Assembly (NCBI GenBank): GCA_020634115.1
Contig: JACKCH010000015.1
Span: 62,001-126,000, forward strand
Reading direction: 5' to 3'
Length of the DNA stretch: 64,000 nt
DNA from: Anaerolineaceae bacterium
GTDB lineage: Bacteria; Chloroflexota; Anaerolineae; Aggregatilineales; Phototrophicaceae
The position numbers and the translations under genes are program-made. Below the pieces are notes generated by a model. That model saw nothing but the letters and a program-made list of their open reading frames with translations. It was not told where the DNA came from and did no database searches. Below, piece after piece: positions 49,832-59,800 of this stretch (position 1 is the first letter of the stretch; each line of letters starts with the position of its first letter).

Positions 49832-51108
49832 GCAACCCATCCACCGACGACCTGCTGGCGCTGGCTGCCCGGTACGACGCGGACTTTAACCCCAACTCGC
49901 CGCCGATTGTGATCGAACGCGGTGAAGGCGCGACCATTACCGATACCGAAGGCCATACCACGATTGACCTGGGGGACATCATCGCCAATATCGGCCACTG
50001 TCACCCTCGGCATGTGGCGGCGCTGCGCGAGGCCGTCGGCCAAATGCTGACCGGCAAGAGCGGACTGACCAACCCGCCGCGCAGCCGTCTGGTTGCAAAA
50101 CTAGCAGAAATCACACCGGATGAACTCGACAAGGTGTATCTGGTGGTGGGTGGCAGCGAAGCCGTAGACTGGGCGATTCGCATCGCCCGCCGTTTCACCG
50201 GACGGCACGAAATTCTCACGTTCTGGGGCGGCGTGTATGGCCGTACCTACGCGACCACCAGCATGAACGGACTCATGCGGCGGCGGCGACGTTTTGGCCC
50301 GGTCATGCCGGGCGTGATTCATGCCCCTTTCCCCTACTGCTACCGCTGCCCATTCGGCAAACAGCCGGAAGACTGCAACTTCTTCTGTGTGGATTACCTC
50401 GATGAGGTGATGCTCTACGCCAGCACCGACGACCTGGCCGCGCTGGTGATTGAACCCTACCTCGGTGTGGGCGGCATCATCTTCCCACCGGAAGGGTATC
50501 TGCCCCGGTTGCAACGGTGGGCCGCCGAACGCGACGCCCTGTTCATTTTGGATGAGGTGCAGTCCTCGTTTGGCCGCACCGGGAAGTGGTTCGCGCTGGA
50601 ATGGGAAGACCTCAGCCCGAATATGATCTGCATTGGCAAAGGGATGGGCAGCGGAGTATCCATCGCTGCCATCGTCGGGGAGTCACGCCTGTTTGACTCG
50701 CTCAACCCCGGCGAACTGAGCGGCGGCAATGGCGGGAATTACCTGGCGTGTACGTCGGCGCTGACGGTCATTGACATCATGGAAGATGAGCAGCTCGTCG
50801 AACACGCCCGCCAGATCGGGAATTATTTCATGGAACGGCTGACCCGTTGGAAAGACGAGTTCGCCGTCATTGGGGATGTACGCGGCAAAGGGCTGGTGCT
50901 GGCGATGGAATTCGTCAAAGACCGGGAGACGAAAATGCCCTTCCCGGAAATCGTGAAACGCATCAGCCAGATTTGCTATCAAAAAGGGGTGTCGTGTGGT
51001 GGTAGAAGCCACATCTTAGATATTCGCCCACCGTTGGTCATCACACAGGAGCAGGCGGTTTTTGCTGCGGATGTGATCGAGTCGGCATTACGGGAAGTGA
51101 CCACTTAG
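49828..51108 (+). CDS. class III PLP-dependent aminotransferase
   Basis: This 426-residue aminotransferase (ornithine/GABA/dialkylglycine decarboxylase subgroup) has the PLP-contacting D242 (L-D-E-V-Q) and Schiff-base K271 in C-I-G-K-G-M-G-S-G. An insert with C171, C174, C183 and C187 (P-Y-C-Y-R-C-P-F-G...) is common in an uncharacterised class III branch and could bind a metal. It would transaminate an amine or omega-amino acid produced by the two hydrolases. The ABC binding-protein gene follows by 17 bases. Confidence 0.92.
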   Translation: MSNPSTDDLLALAARYDADFNPNSPPIVIERGEGATITDTEGHTTIDLGDIIANIGHCHPRHVAALREAVGQMLTGKSGLTNPPRSRLVAKLAEITPDELDKVYLVVGGSEAVDWAIRIARRFTGRHEILTFWGGVYGRTYATTSMNGLMRRRRRFGPVMPGVIHAPFPYCYRCPFGKQPEDCNFFCVDYLDEVMLYASTDDLAALVIEPYLGVGGIIFPPEGYLPRLQRWAAERDALFILDEVQSSFGRTGKWFALEWEDLSPNMICIGKGMGSGVSIAAIVGESRLFDSLNPGELSGGNGGNYLACTSALTVIDIMEDEQLVEHARQIGNYFMERLTRWKDEFAVIGDVRGKGLVLAMEFVKDRETKMPFPEIVKRISQICYQKGVSCGGRSHILDIRPPLVITQEQAVFAADVIESALREVTT

Positions 51109-51125
51109 TTTTAAGGAGCTGTAGG

Positions 51126-52694
51126 ATGTCTAAAAGATTCGTGTACGTTTTGTTATTGGCGGCGTTAGCCCTGCTGGTCGGTATTCAGGTTTCCGCCCAG
51201 GACGGGATGACGGTTCTCCGTTTCCCGATTACCAGTGACCCGGCCAGTCTGGAACCCGGCCTCGTCAAAGAATTGTTTGCCGGTCAACTGGCGCTGAATC
51301 TGCACGCCGGGTTGTTCACCTATGACGCCAGCAATAACGTCGTGCCATATATCGTGAAGGACTACACCGTTTCGGACGATGGGCTGGTCTACACCTTCAA
51401 CCTGCGCGATGATGTCCTGTGGCAGAATGGCCGTCCGCTGGTCGCTGCGGACTTCAAAAAAGGCTGGGAACGCTATCTTGACCCCAACGTCGGCGCACAG
51501 ACTGCCGGTGAACCCTGGGCAGACGTGGTCGGCGGGCCGGAACTGTATGCCGGCGAAATTGACGAACTCACTGGCGTGAAGGCGCTGGACGATTACACTC
51601 TGGAAGTGACTCTGGTGCGCCCCTCGCTGAGTTTCCTGCAAACGCTGGCTGTGCCGGTGACGTGGGTCGTCCCGGAAGAAGCTGTGGTCGCTGGACAACC
51701 CGAATGGGTGGGTGACCCGGTAGGCGCTGGCCCGTTCCGCTTTGTGGAATGGATCCCCAATGTCAAGATCGTGCTGGAAGCCAACTCTGACTTCTTCCTG
51801 GGCAAACCGGCGGTGGATCGTATTGAATTCCTGGTTGTCCCCGACGCTTCAACCGCCCTGGCGCAGTACGAAGCCGGTGAACTGGACATCGTGGGCGTCC
51901 CGGCGAGCGACCTGGAACGGATCACGAATGACGCGACCCTGGGTGCCCAACTTCAGTATTTCACCCGCGCCCAGTTACAGTATGCCGGGATGAACCAGAG
52001 TATGTTTGAGCCGTTCAAGGACGTGCGGGTGCGGCAGGCATTCAACTATGCCATTGACAAAGAAACGATTGTCAGCGCGATCCTGAATAACTCCTGGACA
52101 GTGGCTACCGGCCTCGTGCCGCCGCACATCCCGGAATATAACTCCGACCTGCAAGGGTATGCCTATGACCCCGCCAAAGCGCAGGAACTGATGAGCGAAG
52201 CGGGCTTCCCGAACGGCGAAGGCTTCCCGACACTGGAACTGGCGACTCTGAACAGCACGATTGGTGAGGCAGTCGCGGCTATGCTCAACGCCAATCTGGG
52301 CATTACAGTTGAGATTTTGCAACCGGAGCGCGGCGATATGATTGACGGCCTGTGGGCGCATGATCGCTGGCAGTTCTTCCTGTTCGGATGGACAGCCGAC
52401 TCTCCAAGTGCAGGCGTCTGGACGTATGAACTGATGTACTGCGGCCTGGACAGCAATTTCTCCACCTACTGCAACCCGGACGTAGACTTACTGGTTGACC
52501 AGGCACGCGACGCCACCACCTTTGACGAAAGCAAGCAGGCCTGGCAGGATGCCGAAGTGCTGGCCGTAGCCGATGCCGCTATGATCCCGCTGGGGTATTC
52601 GCGCTTCATCTACCTGGTCAACCCGGCAGTCGAGGGCTTCCAGGCGAATCTCTTCGGCCCGATGGGATTTGACACGGTTTCGTTTAATTCGTAA
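51126..52694 (+). CDS. peptide/nickel-type ABC transporter substrate-binding protein
   Basis: This 522-residue family 5 binding protein (DppA/OppA-type) has a signal peptide (cleavage near S-A-Q-D at 26), the N-terminal signature W-Q-N-G-R-P-L near 98 with A-D-F-K-K-G-W-E, and the long C-terminal lobe. AAGGAG precedes the ATG. By context it should bring in the compound that the aminotransferase and hydrolases degrade, such as an amino-amide or a small peptide derivative. A stable hairpin lies between it and the permease. Confidence 0.92.
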   Translation: MSKRFVYVLLLAALALLVGIQVSAQDGMTVLRFPITSDPASLEPGLVKELFAGQLALNLHAGLFTYDASNNVVPYIVKDYTVSDDGLVYTFNLRDDVLWQNGRPLVAADFKKGWERYLDPNVGAQTAGEPWADVVGGPELYAGEIDELTGVKALDDYTLEVTLVRPSLSFLQTLAVPVTWVVPEEAVVAGQPEWVGDPVGAGPFRFVEWIPNVKIVLEANSDFFLGKPAVDRIEFLVVPDASTALAQYEAGELDIVGVPASDLERITNDATLGAQLQYFTRAQLQYAGMNQSMFEPFKDVRVRQAFNYAIDKETIVSAILNNSWTVATGLVPPHIPEYNSDLQGYAYDPAKAQELMSEAGFPNGEGFPTLELATLNSTIGEAVAAMLNANLGITVEILQPERGDMIDGLWAHDRWQFFLFGWTADSPSAGVWTYELMYCGLDSNFSTYCNPDVDLLVDQARDATTFDESKQAWQDAEVLAVADAAMIPLGYSRFIYLVNPAVEGFQANLFGPMGFDTVSFNS

Positions 52695-52711
52695 GTTTCA
52701 GCTTGTACACG

Positions 52712-52735
52712 GGGGGCGGGCTGCGGCCTGCCCCC
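52712..52735 (+). terminator. attenuator hairpin between binding protein and permease
   Basis: GGGGGCGGGC and GCCTGCCCCC pair with one G-T wobble around a TGCG loop, followed by ACCCTTTG. As at 18553 in the sugar ABC operon, it would lower the expression of the permeases relative to the binding protein. Confidence 0.6.
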
Positions 52736-52766
52736 ACCCTTTGTGCCTGCATGAGGTGCGCACGTC

Positions 52767-53696
52767 ATGACGCGATACTTGCTGCAACGGACGGCTTTTA
52801 TCATCTTCAGCCTGCTGGGGGTGACCTTCCTGGCGTTTATGGCCTCACGGCTCGCGCCGGGCGACCCGCTGCGACTGATGGCCGGTGACCAGAACCTCCC
52901 GGCGGAAGTAATCGCCAACTGGGAGGCACGCTACGGGCTGGATCAGCCGATTCTAGTGCAGTATCTCTACTATGTAAAAAACGCCGTGCAGGGCGACCTG
53001 GGAACCTCGTACCACTACATCGGCACACCGGTCACAGAACTACTCGGCCCGGCCATTCTGGTCACACTGAAATGGGAGAGCGCCGCGCTGGTGCTGGCGA
53101 TTGTCCTGGCGCTATTTCTTGGCACGATTTCAGCACTAAGGCATAACACCTGGGTGGATACCGGCGCGATGACGGTGGCGCTGGTCGGTATCTCGCTGCC
53201 GGACTTTGCGCTGGCGACCTTCCTGATTGTGATTTTCGCGCTCAAACTCGACTGGCTTCCGGTGGCCGGGTACGAAACACCGATTCATTATGTCCTACCG
53301 GCGATCACATTGGCCGCCCGCCCCTGTGCGCTGCTCTCCCGGCTGGTGCGGGCATCTATGCTGGATGTGCTGAATCAGGATTACATGACCACCGCCCGCG
53401 CCAAAGGACTGCGCGAACGCACGGTGATTCTCCGGCATGGCCTGCGCAACGCGATGTTCCCGGTATTGACGGTGGTCGGCATCCTGATCGGGCGTATCCT
53501 GAGCGGGTCGTTCATTGTCGAAACGATCTTCAATATCCCCGGCATTGGCCGCTTAGGAGTAACCGCTGTGCTACAGCGCGACTATCCCATCATCCTGGGT
53601 GCGACCCTGTCGTTAGCCTTCGCTTTTCTGATTTCAACGTTTCTGGTTGATATTTTGTACGGGGTGCTGGATCCGCGCATCCGGGTCACAGATTAG
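52767..53696 (+). CDS. DppB-type ABC transporter permease
   Basis: This 309-residue permease has six transmembrane helices, an N-terminal R-Y-L-L-Q-R-T-A-F-I-I-F helix and the EAA-like loop D-Y-M-T-T-A-R-A-K-G-L near 203-213. The C-terminal L-D-P-R-I-R-V-T-D is the usual DppB ending. It pairs with the next gene. The start ATG is 72 bases after the binding-protein stop. Confidence 0.93.
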   Translation: MTRYLLQRTAFIIFSLLGVTFLAFMASRLAPGDPLRLMAGDQNLPAEVIANWEARYGLDQPILVQYLYYVKNAVQGDLGTSYHYIGTPVTELLGPAILVTLKWESAALVLAIVLALFLGTISALRHNTWVDTGAMTVALVGISLPDFALATFLIVIFALKLDWLPVAGYETPIHYVLPAITLAARPCALLSRLVRASMLDVLNQDYMTTARAKGLRERTVILRHGLRNAMFPVLTVVGILIGRILSGSFIVETIFNIPGIGRLGVTAVLQRDYPIILGATLSLAFAFLISTFLVDILYGVLDPRIRVTD

Positions 53697-53705
53697 AGAG
53701 TAAGC

Positions 53706-54593
53706 ATGACCGCAAAAATGGCCGTTATCGCCCAACTCGGTACGCGCAAGCCGGATAATCCCTGGTTTGACGCGCTGCGCCGCCTGATGCGCAATCGTGC
53801 GGCAGTTGTCTCCGCACTGTTCCTGATGCTGTTAGTGACAGTGGCGCTTCTGGCCGATGTAATTTCCCCCTATAGCCCGACAGCAGCTGATTTCGCCCAT
53901 ATTCGTATGCCCGCCAGCCCAGCCCATTTTCTCGGCACGGATGAAGTCGGGCGCGACCTGTTCACCCGGATTATTTACGGGGCGCGCATCTCGCTGTTTG
54001 TCGGCGTGGTGGTGCAGACCGTCTCCACACTGATTGGTATTCTGCTGGGGACAGTGGCCGGGTATTACGGCGGCCTGGTGGATACAGTCATTATGCGTGC
54101 TGTAGACATCATGTACAGCCTGCCAAACTTTCTGTTCGCCGTGTTTATGGTGTCCCTGTTGACACCCGACATCGGCAGCGTGATCCTGACTCTGACGCTG
54201 GCCGGGTGGCCGTTTTCAGCGCGGTTGATGCGCGGCCAGGCACTGCTGGTGAAAAAGTCGGAGTATGTGCTGGCGGCAGAAGCGGTTGGGGCGGGGAGTT
54301 GGCGGATTATGCTGTTTCATGTGCTGCCCAATTCCCTCACGCCGATTATTGTGCAATACACGCTGGGGATTGCAACGGTGATTATGGCCGAAGCCGGACT
54401 CAGCTTTCTGGGCATCGGCATTCGGCCCCCGAATCCGACCTGGGGTGGCATGATTAACAAGGGGCGCGAATTTATCCGCACCAGCCCACACCTGGCGATC
54501 TATCCCAGCATTGTCCTGGGGTTGACGATGATCGCCTTTAACTTCCTGGGGGATGGCCTGCGCGACGCGCTCGACCCACGTATGAAGAAATAA
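53706..54593 (+). CDS. DppC-type ABC transporter permease
   Basis: This 295-residue permease has the DppC/OppC N-terminal domain (L-L-A-D-V-I-S-P-Y) and G-T-D-E-V-G-R-D-L-F near 77-86, then six helices with the EAA loop S-E-Y-V-L-A-A-E-A-V-G-A. The end L-D-P-R-M-K-K is typical. No DppD/DppF-type ATPase follows: the gene ends 22 bases before the opposite-strand mutY. The transporter must use ATPases from elsewhere. Confidence 0.93.
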   Translation: MTAKMAVIAQLGTRKPDNPWFDALRRLMRNRAAVVSALFLMLLVTVALLADVISPYSPTAADFAHIRMPASPAHFLGTDEVGRDLFTRIIYGARISLFVGVVVQTVSTLIGILLGTVAGYYGGLVDTVIMRAVDIMYSLPNFLFAVFMVSLLTPDIGSVILTLTLAGWPFSARLMRGQALLVKKSEYVLAAEAVGAGSWRIMLFHVLPNSLTPIIVQYTLGIATVIMAEAGLSFLGIGIRPPNPTWGGMINKGREFIRTSPHLAIYPSIVLGLTMIAFNFLGDGLRDALDPRMKK

Positions 54594-54615
54594 CCGGCGG
54601 GCAGCGGGACGTTCG

Positions 54616-55695
54616 CTAAAACAGCATCCCGCCCCGGTTATGGAGCGCCTGAATCACGTCACGATCTGCCTTGCCGAAACTGTATGCTGCCAGCGCGTCG
54701 GGTTTCACCCAGGCCCAGGCCTGCACGCCAAGCGTTTGCGGCGGCCCGGCCACATAGCGGCAGGTGAAAGCGTGAAGGGTGATTTTGAAATGCGTGAAGG
54801 CGTGACGCACCACAGTGAACAGTTGCCCGACTTCCACTTCAATTGCCAGTTCTTCCCGCAGTTCCCGCTGAAGACACGCCGGGAGGGATTCGCCTGCCTC
54901 CACCTTGCCGCCGGGGAATTCCCACAGTCCGCCTAACAGACCCTCCGCCGGGCGCTGCGCGATGAGCAGTTTCCCCTGGTCATTCCAGATCAACCCGGCA
55001 GTGACATCATAGTGTGGGGATACCGCACGGGGTTTCTTCACCGGGCGTTCCGTCTGTGTGCCATGCTCAAATGCCGCACAGTGGGCGTGAATCGGGCAGG
55101 TCTCGCACAGGGGATTACGTGGCTTGCACACTGTACGCCCCAGTTCCATCAACGCCTGGTTGTAATCGCCGGGGCGTTCGGACGGCATCCAGCGCGCGGC
55201 CAGCGCCCACAGGTCATCCTTCACCGTCCCCTGGGTGACATCCGCTTCCAAATCGGTCAGGCGGGCGAACACGCGAATCACATTGCCATCCAGCACGGGC
55301 GTGATTTCACCATAGGCGATGCTGGCAATCGCCCCGGCGGTGTAGCGCCCGATGCCGGGTAAGGCCTGCAACCCCTCGGCAGTGGCGGGGAAAACGCCCT
55401 GGTACTGATTCACCACCACCTGGGCGGCCTTATGGAGATTACGGGCGCGGCTGTAGTAGCCCAACCCCTCCCAGAGCTTCAACACGGCATCCAGTGGCGC
55501 GGCGGCCAATGCCTCCAGCGTGGGGAAGGCGGTTAGAAAACGGTCATAATAGGGGATGACTGTCTCAACCTGAGTCTGTTGGAGCATAACCTCGGAGAGC
55601 CAGATTCGGTATACCTCATGAGTGCTGCGCCAGGGCAGCGCGGCGGCACGTTGGTCGTACCAGTCGAGTAGGGATTGGGCAAAAGGGGCGCTCAT
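54616..55695 (-). CDS. mutY: A/G-specific adenine glycosylase MutY with complete C-terminal Nudix box
   Basis: This 359-residue DNA repair enzyme removes A opposite 8-oxo-G. The HhH-GPD domain has E35 in S-E-V-M-L-Q-Q-T, L-P-G-I-G-R-Y-T near 112 and catalytic D136. The [4Fe-4S] ligands are C190-x6-C197-x2-C200-x5-C206. The C-terminal domain (225-359) carries a full Nudix signature: G263, E269, R277-E278 and E281-E282 in the GX5EX7REx2EE arrangement. In most MutY proteins these catalytic residues are lost. Here they look intact, so it may also hydrolyse 8-oxo-dGTP like MutT. The ATG at 55695 replaces a longer start five codons earlier. Confidence 0.93.
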   Translation of the reverse strand: MSAPFAQSLLDWYDQRAAALPWRSTHEVYRIWLSEVMLQQTQVETVIPYYDRFLTAFPTLEALAAAPLDAVLKLWEGLGYYSRARNLHKAAQVVVNQYQGVFPATAEGLQALPGIGRYTAGAIASIAYGEITPVLDGNVIRVFARLTDLEADVTQGTVKDDLWALAARWMPSERPGDYNQALMELGRTVCKPRNPLCETCPIHAHCAAFEHGTQTERPVKKPRAVSPHYDVTAGLIWNDQGKLLIAQRPAEGLLGGLWEFPGGKVEAGESLPACLQRELREELAIEVEVGQLFTVVRHAFTHFKITLHAFTCRYVAGPPQTLGVQAWAWVKPDALAAYSFGKADRDVIQALHNRGGMLF

Positions 55696-55965
55696 AAGCA
55701 GGTTACACACGTAGCTCTAATGGAATACGAACGACACCCCAATTATTGGGCTGTTCTGACGATGCTAAAATGGAAAATGATTATTCGTTGTCACTGGATC
55801 GGCTTTTGCACTTTGTGGGCAACTGCCCGTTTAAACGCAACCGTCAGTGTAGTGTCGTTATCCTCAGCCAACAAGTGTTGTTTTAACAAACTGTGTCTGT
55901 ACTGCCAATAGGGTGTTCCCCGGTCTGCCGGATGCAGACGGGAATACCAGAACGAGAACTGTATC

Positions 55966-56766
55966 ATGACCCTGCGAAACAAGCGTTTTATCATCCCATT
56001 CGATCACGGCCAGGCGGCCTATGCGGTGCATGTCTCACGCCGGTTTGACCCGCATTGGGTCGCCACTACGCTCGGCTTTCATGAGCCGCGTCCGGCAATT
56101 TACGTGACCGGTGGCGCGAAGGATATGTCGGATGAGGATATGTACGCGACGCGCCGGATCGTGGAGCGCGGGCTGGCACGTTTTGCCGAAGAACTGGGTG
56201 CAGTGGTGATTGACGGCGGCACCAATGTCGGCGTCCCGGCGCTGGTGGGGGATGCCCGCCGGAAAAATCGCTATCGCTTCCCGCTGGTGGGTGTCGTGCC
56301 GCTGGAAATGGTACGCTACCCCGGTTATGAGAACGAGAGCGGCGGGCCACTGAATGAAGGGCATTCGCATTTTGTTCTGACAACAGGTGATGAATTCGGC
56401 GCGGAATCCGACATGATTACCCGCCTGACTTCCCAACTTTCCGGCGGCGGGCAGAAACCCGCGTTCGGCGTGCTGATTAACGGCGGCCAGATCACCCGCG
56501 AAGAGGTGTACAGCCGCACCACGTCCGATGACCTTTCCTTTCCGTTGTTTGTGATTGAGGGAACAGGACGCTTTGCGGACATCCTGGCGCGTGCGTTTCA
56601 TGCCGGGGAAAGCGACGATAAGCAGCTTAAAGCCATCCTCAAGAAAGGCAGACTGTCAGTGACCTCGATCAATGACGGCCCCGATCTGTTCTATCACCAG
56701 CTTCTCAACTATGTCCGCAATTATACCCCACCCGTTTCAACCAACCAGCGTCCCGAAACCGCCTGA
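55966..56766 (+). CDS. LSDAT/SLOG-type protein (TRPM-like prokaryotic domain)
   Basis: This 266-residue Rossmann-like protein matches the LSDAT (LOG/SMF/DprA-related TRPM) domain: V-T-G-G-A near 47-51, V-I-D-G-G-T-N-V-G-V at 81-90, E-G-H133-x-H135-F, I-N172-G-G-Q and V-I-E-G-T-G-R-x-A-D at 196-204. SLOG proteins bind nucleotide-derived ligands such as cyclic ADP-ribose or related dinucleotides. They often act as sensors in conflict systems or as stand-alone proteins. No effector gene flanks it. Genes to either side point away from it. Ribosome site is weak. Its role is unknown. Confidence 0.75.
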   Translation: MTLRNKRFIIPFDHGQAAYAVHVSRRFDPHWVATTLGFHEPRPAIYVTGGAKDMSDEDMYATRRIVERGLARFAEELGAVVIDGGTNVGVPALVGDARRKNRYRFPLVGVVPLEMVRYPGYENESGGPLNEGHSHFVLTTGDEFGAESDMITRLTSQLSGGGQKPAFGVLINGGQITREEVYSRTTSDDLSFPLFVIEGTGRFADILARAFHAGESDDKQLKAILKKGRLSVTSINDGPDLFYHQLLNYVRNYTPPVSTNQRPETA

Positions 56767-56807
56767 ATCCACCTGACAGCAGGATGTTGGCGATACAAGC
56801 CGTGAAA

Positions 56808-56831
56808 GGGGCATGATAGCTGTCATGCCCC
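56808..56831. terminator. bidirectional hairpin between convergent genes
   Basis: GGGGCATGA and TCATGCCCC form a 9-bp perfect stem between the SLOG gene and the amylase gene, which converge. No T-run follows. It resembles the hairpin at 43175 and may belong to the same repeat family. Confidence 0.5.
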
Positions 56832-56858
56832 ATCAGAAACGAGTCTGGTCAGTAGCCT

Positions 56859-59800
56859 CTAGCCACAGCCATCCAGGTCGCGCCATTTAGCGATGGTATC
56901 TTCGACCTGCATCAGGCCGTTTTCGTCGGGCGTGGCCGTCACGCGGCGATTGGCGATTTCCTCACAGGTTTCACCTTTTTCCACTGCGACCCAGTCCGAA
57001 CGAACATACTTGTACTCAATAGCCGAGCCTTCCAGCAGGTCGAGCGTCACCGTCCAATGGGTGTCATCCACCTGAGTCATGGGGATACCCGCCGGGTCCC
57101 AGGTCGGATACCCGTTGCCCGCGAAATCCCCAGCGATATAGACTCCAGGTGCAGTGGTGTAGGTCGGCACCGTGACGACAAACGTCACCGCTACCGGCTG
57201 GCGCTCAATCGCCACCATGTCGGTTGCGACCTGTTCCGACTCATTCAACGCACCATCTACCGCCGATACCGCGTAGGCGTAGCTTTCACCCTCTACTACC
57301 GCCGTATCCTTATACGTCGGGCCGTCCGCTGCCGGGATTTCCGCCACCAAGAGGGTATCACCAGCGGAATTGGTGCGGTACACCCGGTAAACAAACAGGT
57401 TGTCGTCTTCCACCGCGTCCCATATGAGCGACACGCCGGAAAGTGAAGCACGAACGATGCTTACGCTGGCAGGTGCGGCGGGTGCGGTGGTGTCGTCAGA
57501 TGATTCCAGCGCCAACTGTGGCAGTGTGCCGTCTGGCAGTGTGACCACCGTCCAGTTCTGCCCGGCGTCAGTGCTGAAACGGGCCACCGTCTCGAATACG
57601 CCCACTTCCTGCGGCGCAAAGGTGATGCTGTAGACATCTGCGCCGTCCAGTTCGCCAGTGTAGGTCATCGGCTGCCAATCGGCCTCAACCAGGTCACTCC
57701 CCACCGGGACAAGCGCCGCCTGCGCCCGCACGCCGGAAGCCTGACCTTCCGCCCCCGTGACACCATCAATCGTGATGGCTGCTTGCAGTTCCGCCGTCAC
57801 ACCGAAAACCAGCCCCATCGTGCGCGATTCAGTGGCATCGCCCACATAGGTTGTCGCGCTGATTGGTGCGCTGGCCGTACCGGGAACGCTGTCGCTCATC
57901 GGGCCGAGCAGCAGCGTATCCGTCAGCGGGGCAACGGCATAGTAATACATAAAGCCGTTGGGGGCATCAATTTCATAGCTCGTATCGGTGATTGCGCCAG
58001 CAGTTGCCCATTCAAAGCCGCCAGTTGCCACCGGGCTGCGGAAGATCAGGTAACCGTTTGCTCCTTCCACCGCTTCCCAGCTCACTGTCACGCGGCCATC
58101 GCTTCCGGTCACGGTCACGCTGGCGGGTACATTGTTGATGGCGAAGGCGCTGCTGTCGGTGGTCACTGTCCATACATTGCCGCTGTGCGCCCCAACCCGG
58201 AGTTCTGGGTAGGGGGTATCGGTAGAGAATGGCTGCCCTCCCAATCCCGGTTCGAGCGTGAGGCCCTTAGGAAGCAGCCCGCCGAAATAGAGTTTGACTG
58301 TTTGGGCAGTGTCACCGTTATTCAGCACGACCACCGCCGCATTTCCTGCTGCCTTGTCCAACCGCAGGAAGGCGTAAACCCCGGTCGCATCGTCGGTCAG
58401 GAGTGTAATCATCTCCCCGGTACGCAGCGCGGGGTTGGCATGGCGCAGCGCGGCGATCTGCTGGTAGAAGGCCAGCATATCCTCGTTCGGCGCGGGATAG
58501 GTGTCGCCTTCGGTATCCGTCCAGGGATACGGGGCGCGGTTATAGGGGTCGTCCTGGAGCGTGCCGCCGTCATCCTGGCTGGGGGCATCCAGCGCGATTT
58601 CGTCACCGTAGTAAACTGTCGGTGCGCCGGGCAGCGTGAACTGCGTCAGCGCCGCCAGCTTCTGCAACTGCGGGTTATCATTGACCACGAAGAACAACCG
58701 ACTGGTATCGTGGCTGTCGAGAACGTTCATCAGCGCGTAATATGCCGGTGGGGGCGTGTCTTCCTCGATGGCGCGAACCACACTGTCGAACTCAGTGGGC
58801 GTCAGCGCTCGGATGATGCGATCCCCGTTCGAGTCGTTATCGAGGTAATCCTGGTTGCGCACGAAACCAAGAATACCCGCCCGTAGCCGGTAGTTCATGG
58901 TCGAATCCCATTCGTCGCCTTGCAACCACTCCGACGAATCCGCCCACTCTTCCCCGATAATTACAGCATCCGGGTTGACACTCTTGACGACGGTGCGGAA
59001 GGCTTCCCAGTAGATATTGTTGGGGTCGCTGCCGTTGTCAATGTCGGGCGCGACATCCAGCCGCCAACCACCAATGCCTTCGCGTCCCCAGGTGCGGGCG
59101 ACACTGTCTTCACCCAGGAAGATGTACTTGCGGACATCCAGGAGCGTGTTGTTCAGGCGCGGGATACTGTCAAAGCCCGCCCAGGAGACATAATACAGCG
59201 GGTCAGGATCACCGACACAGGGCGCAGGCTGGTTGGCACGCGGCGGCGCGAAGTAGAACCAGGAGCGATACTCGGATTCCAGGCTTTCGCACGCGCCCAC
59301 CGAGTCGAAGCGGTGATAGCGGTCAAATGTCACGCTGTCGCTCGACATATGATTGAACACGCCATCCAGAATGAGCTTGATCCCGCGTGCGTCGGCCTCG
59401 CTGATGAGCGTTTGGAAATCTTCCAGCGTGCCGAGCATCGGGTCAATTTGCAGATAGTCGGCAGTGTCATAGCGATGGTTGGAACGCGCCGCGAAAATCG
59501 GGTTCAGGTAGATGCCAGTCACGCCGAGTTCTTGCAAGTAGTCCAGCTTTTCGGTAATACCGGCCAGGTCGCCGCCAAAGAAGTCACTGTTCCAGTAGCC
59601 GTTGCCGTTGGGCAGTTTATCCACGCGGCCATCCAACATTGGTTCATTCCAGGTTTCATGGAAGTACAGCGGCAGTTCGCCGTAGAACCGTTCCGAACCA
59701 TCCGTCGGGTCGTTGCTGGTGTCGCCATCCCGGAAGCGATCCGGGAAAATCTGGTAGAGGACGGCGTTCTGCATCCATTCCGGCGTGACAAAGTCCGGGT

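Noticed and set aside
55675..55994. Two short overlapping open frames between mutY and the SLOG gene
   Set aside because: They are antisense to each other, have no ribosome site and no similarity. The gap holds nothing I can support.
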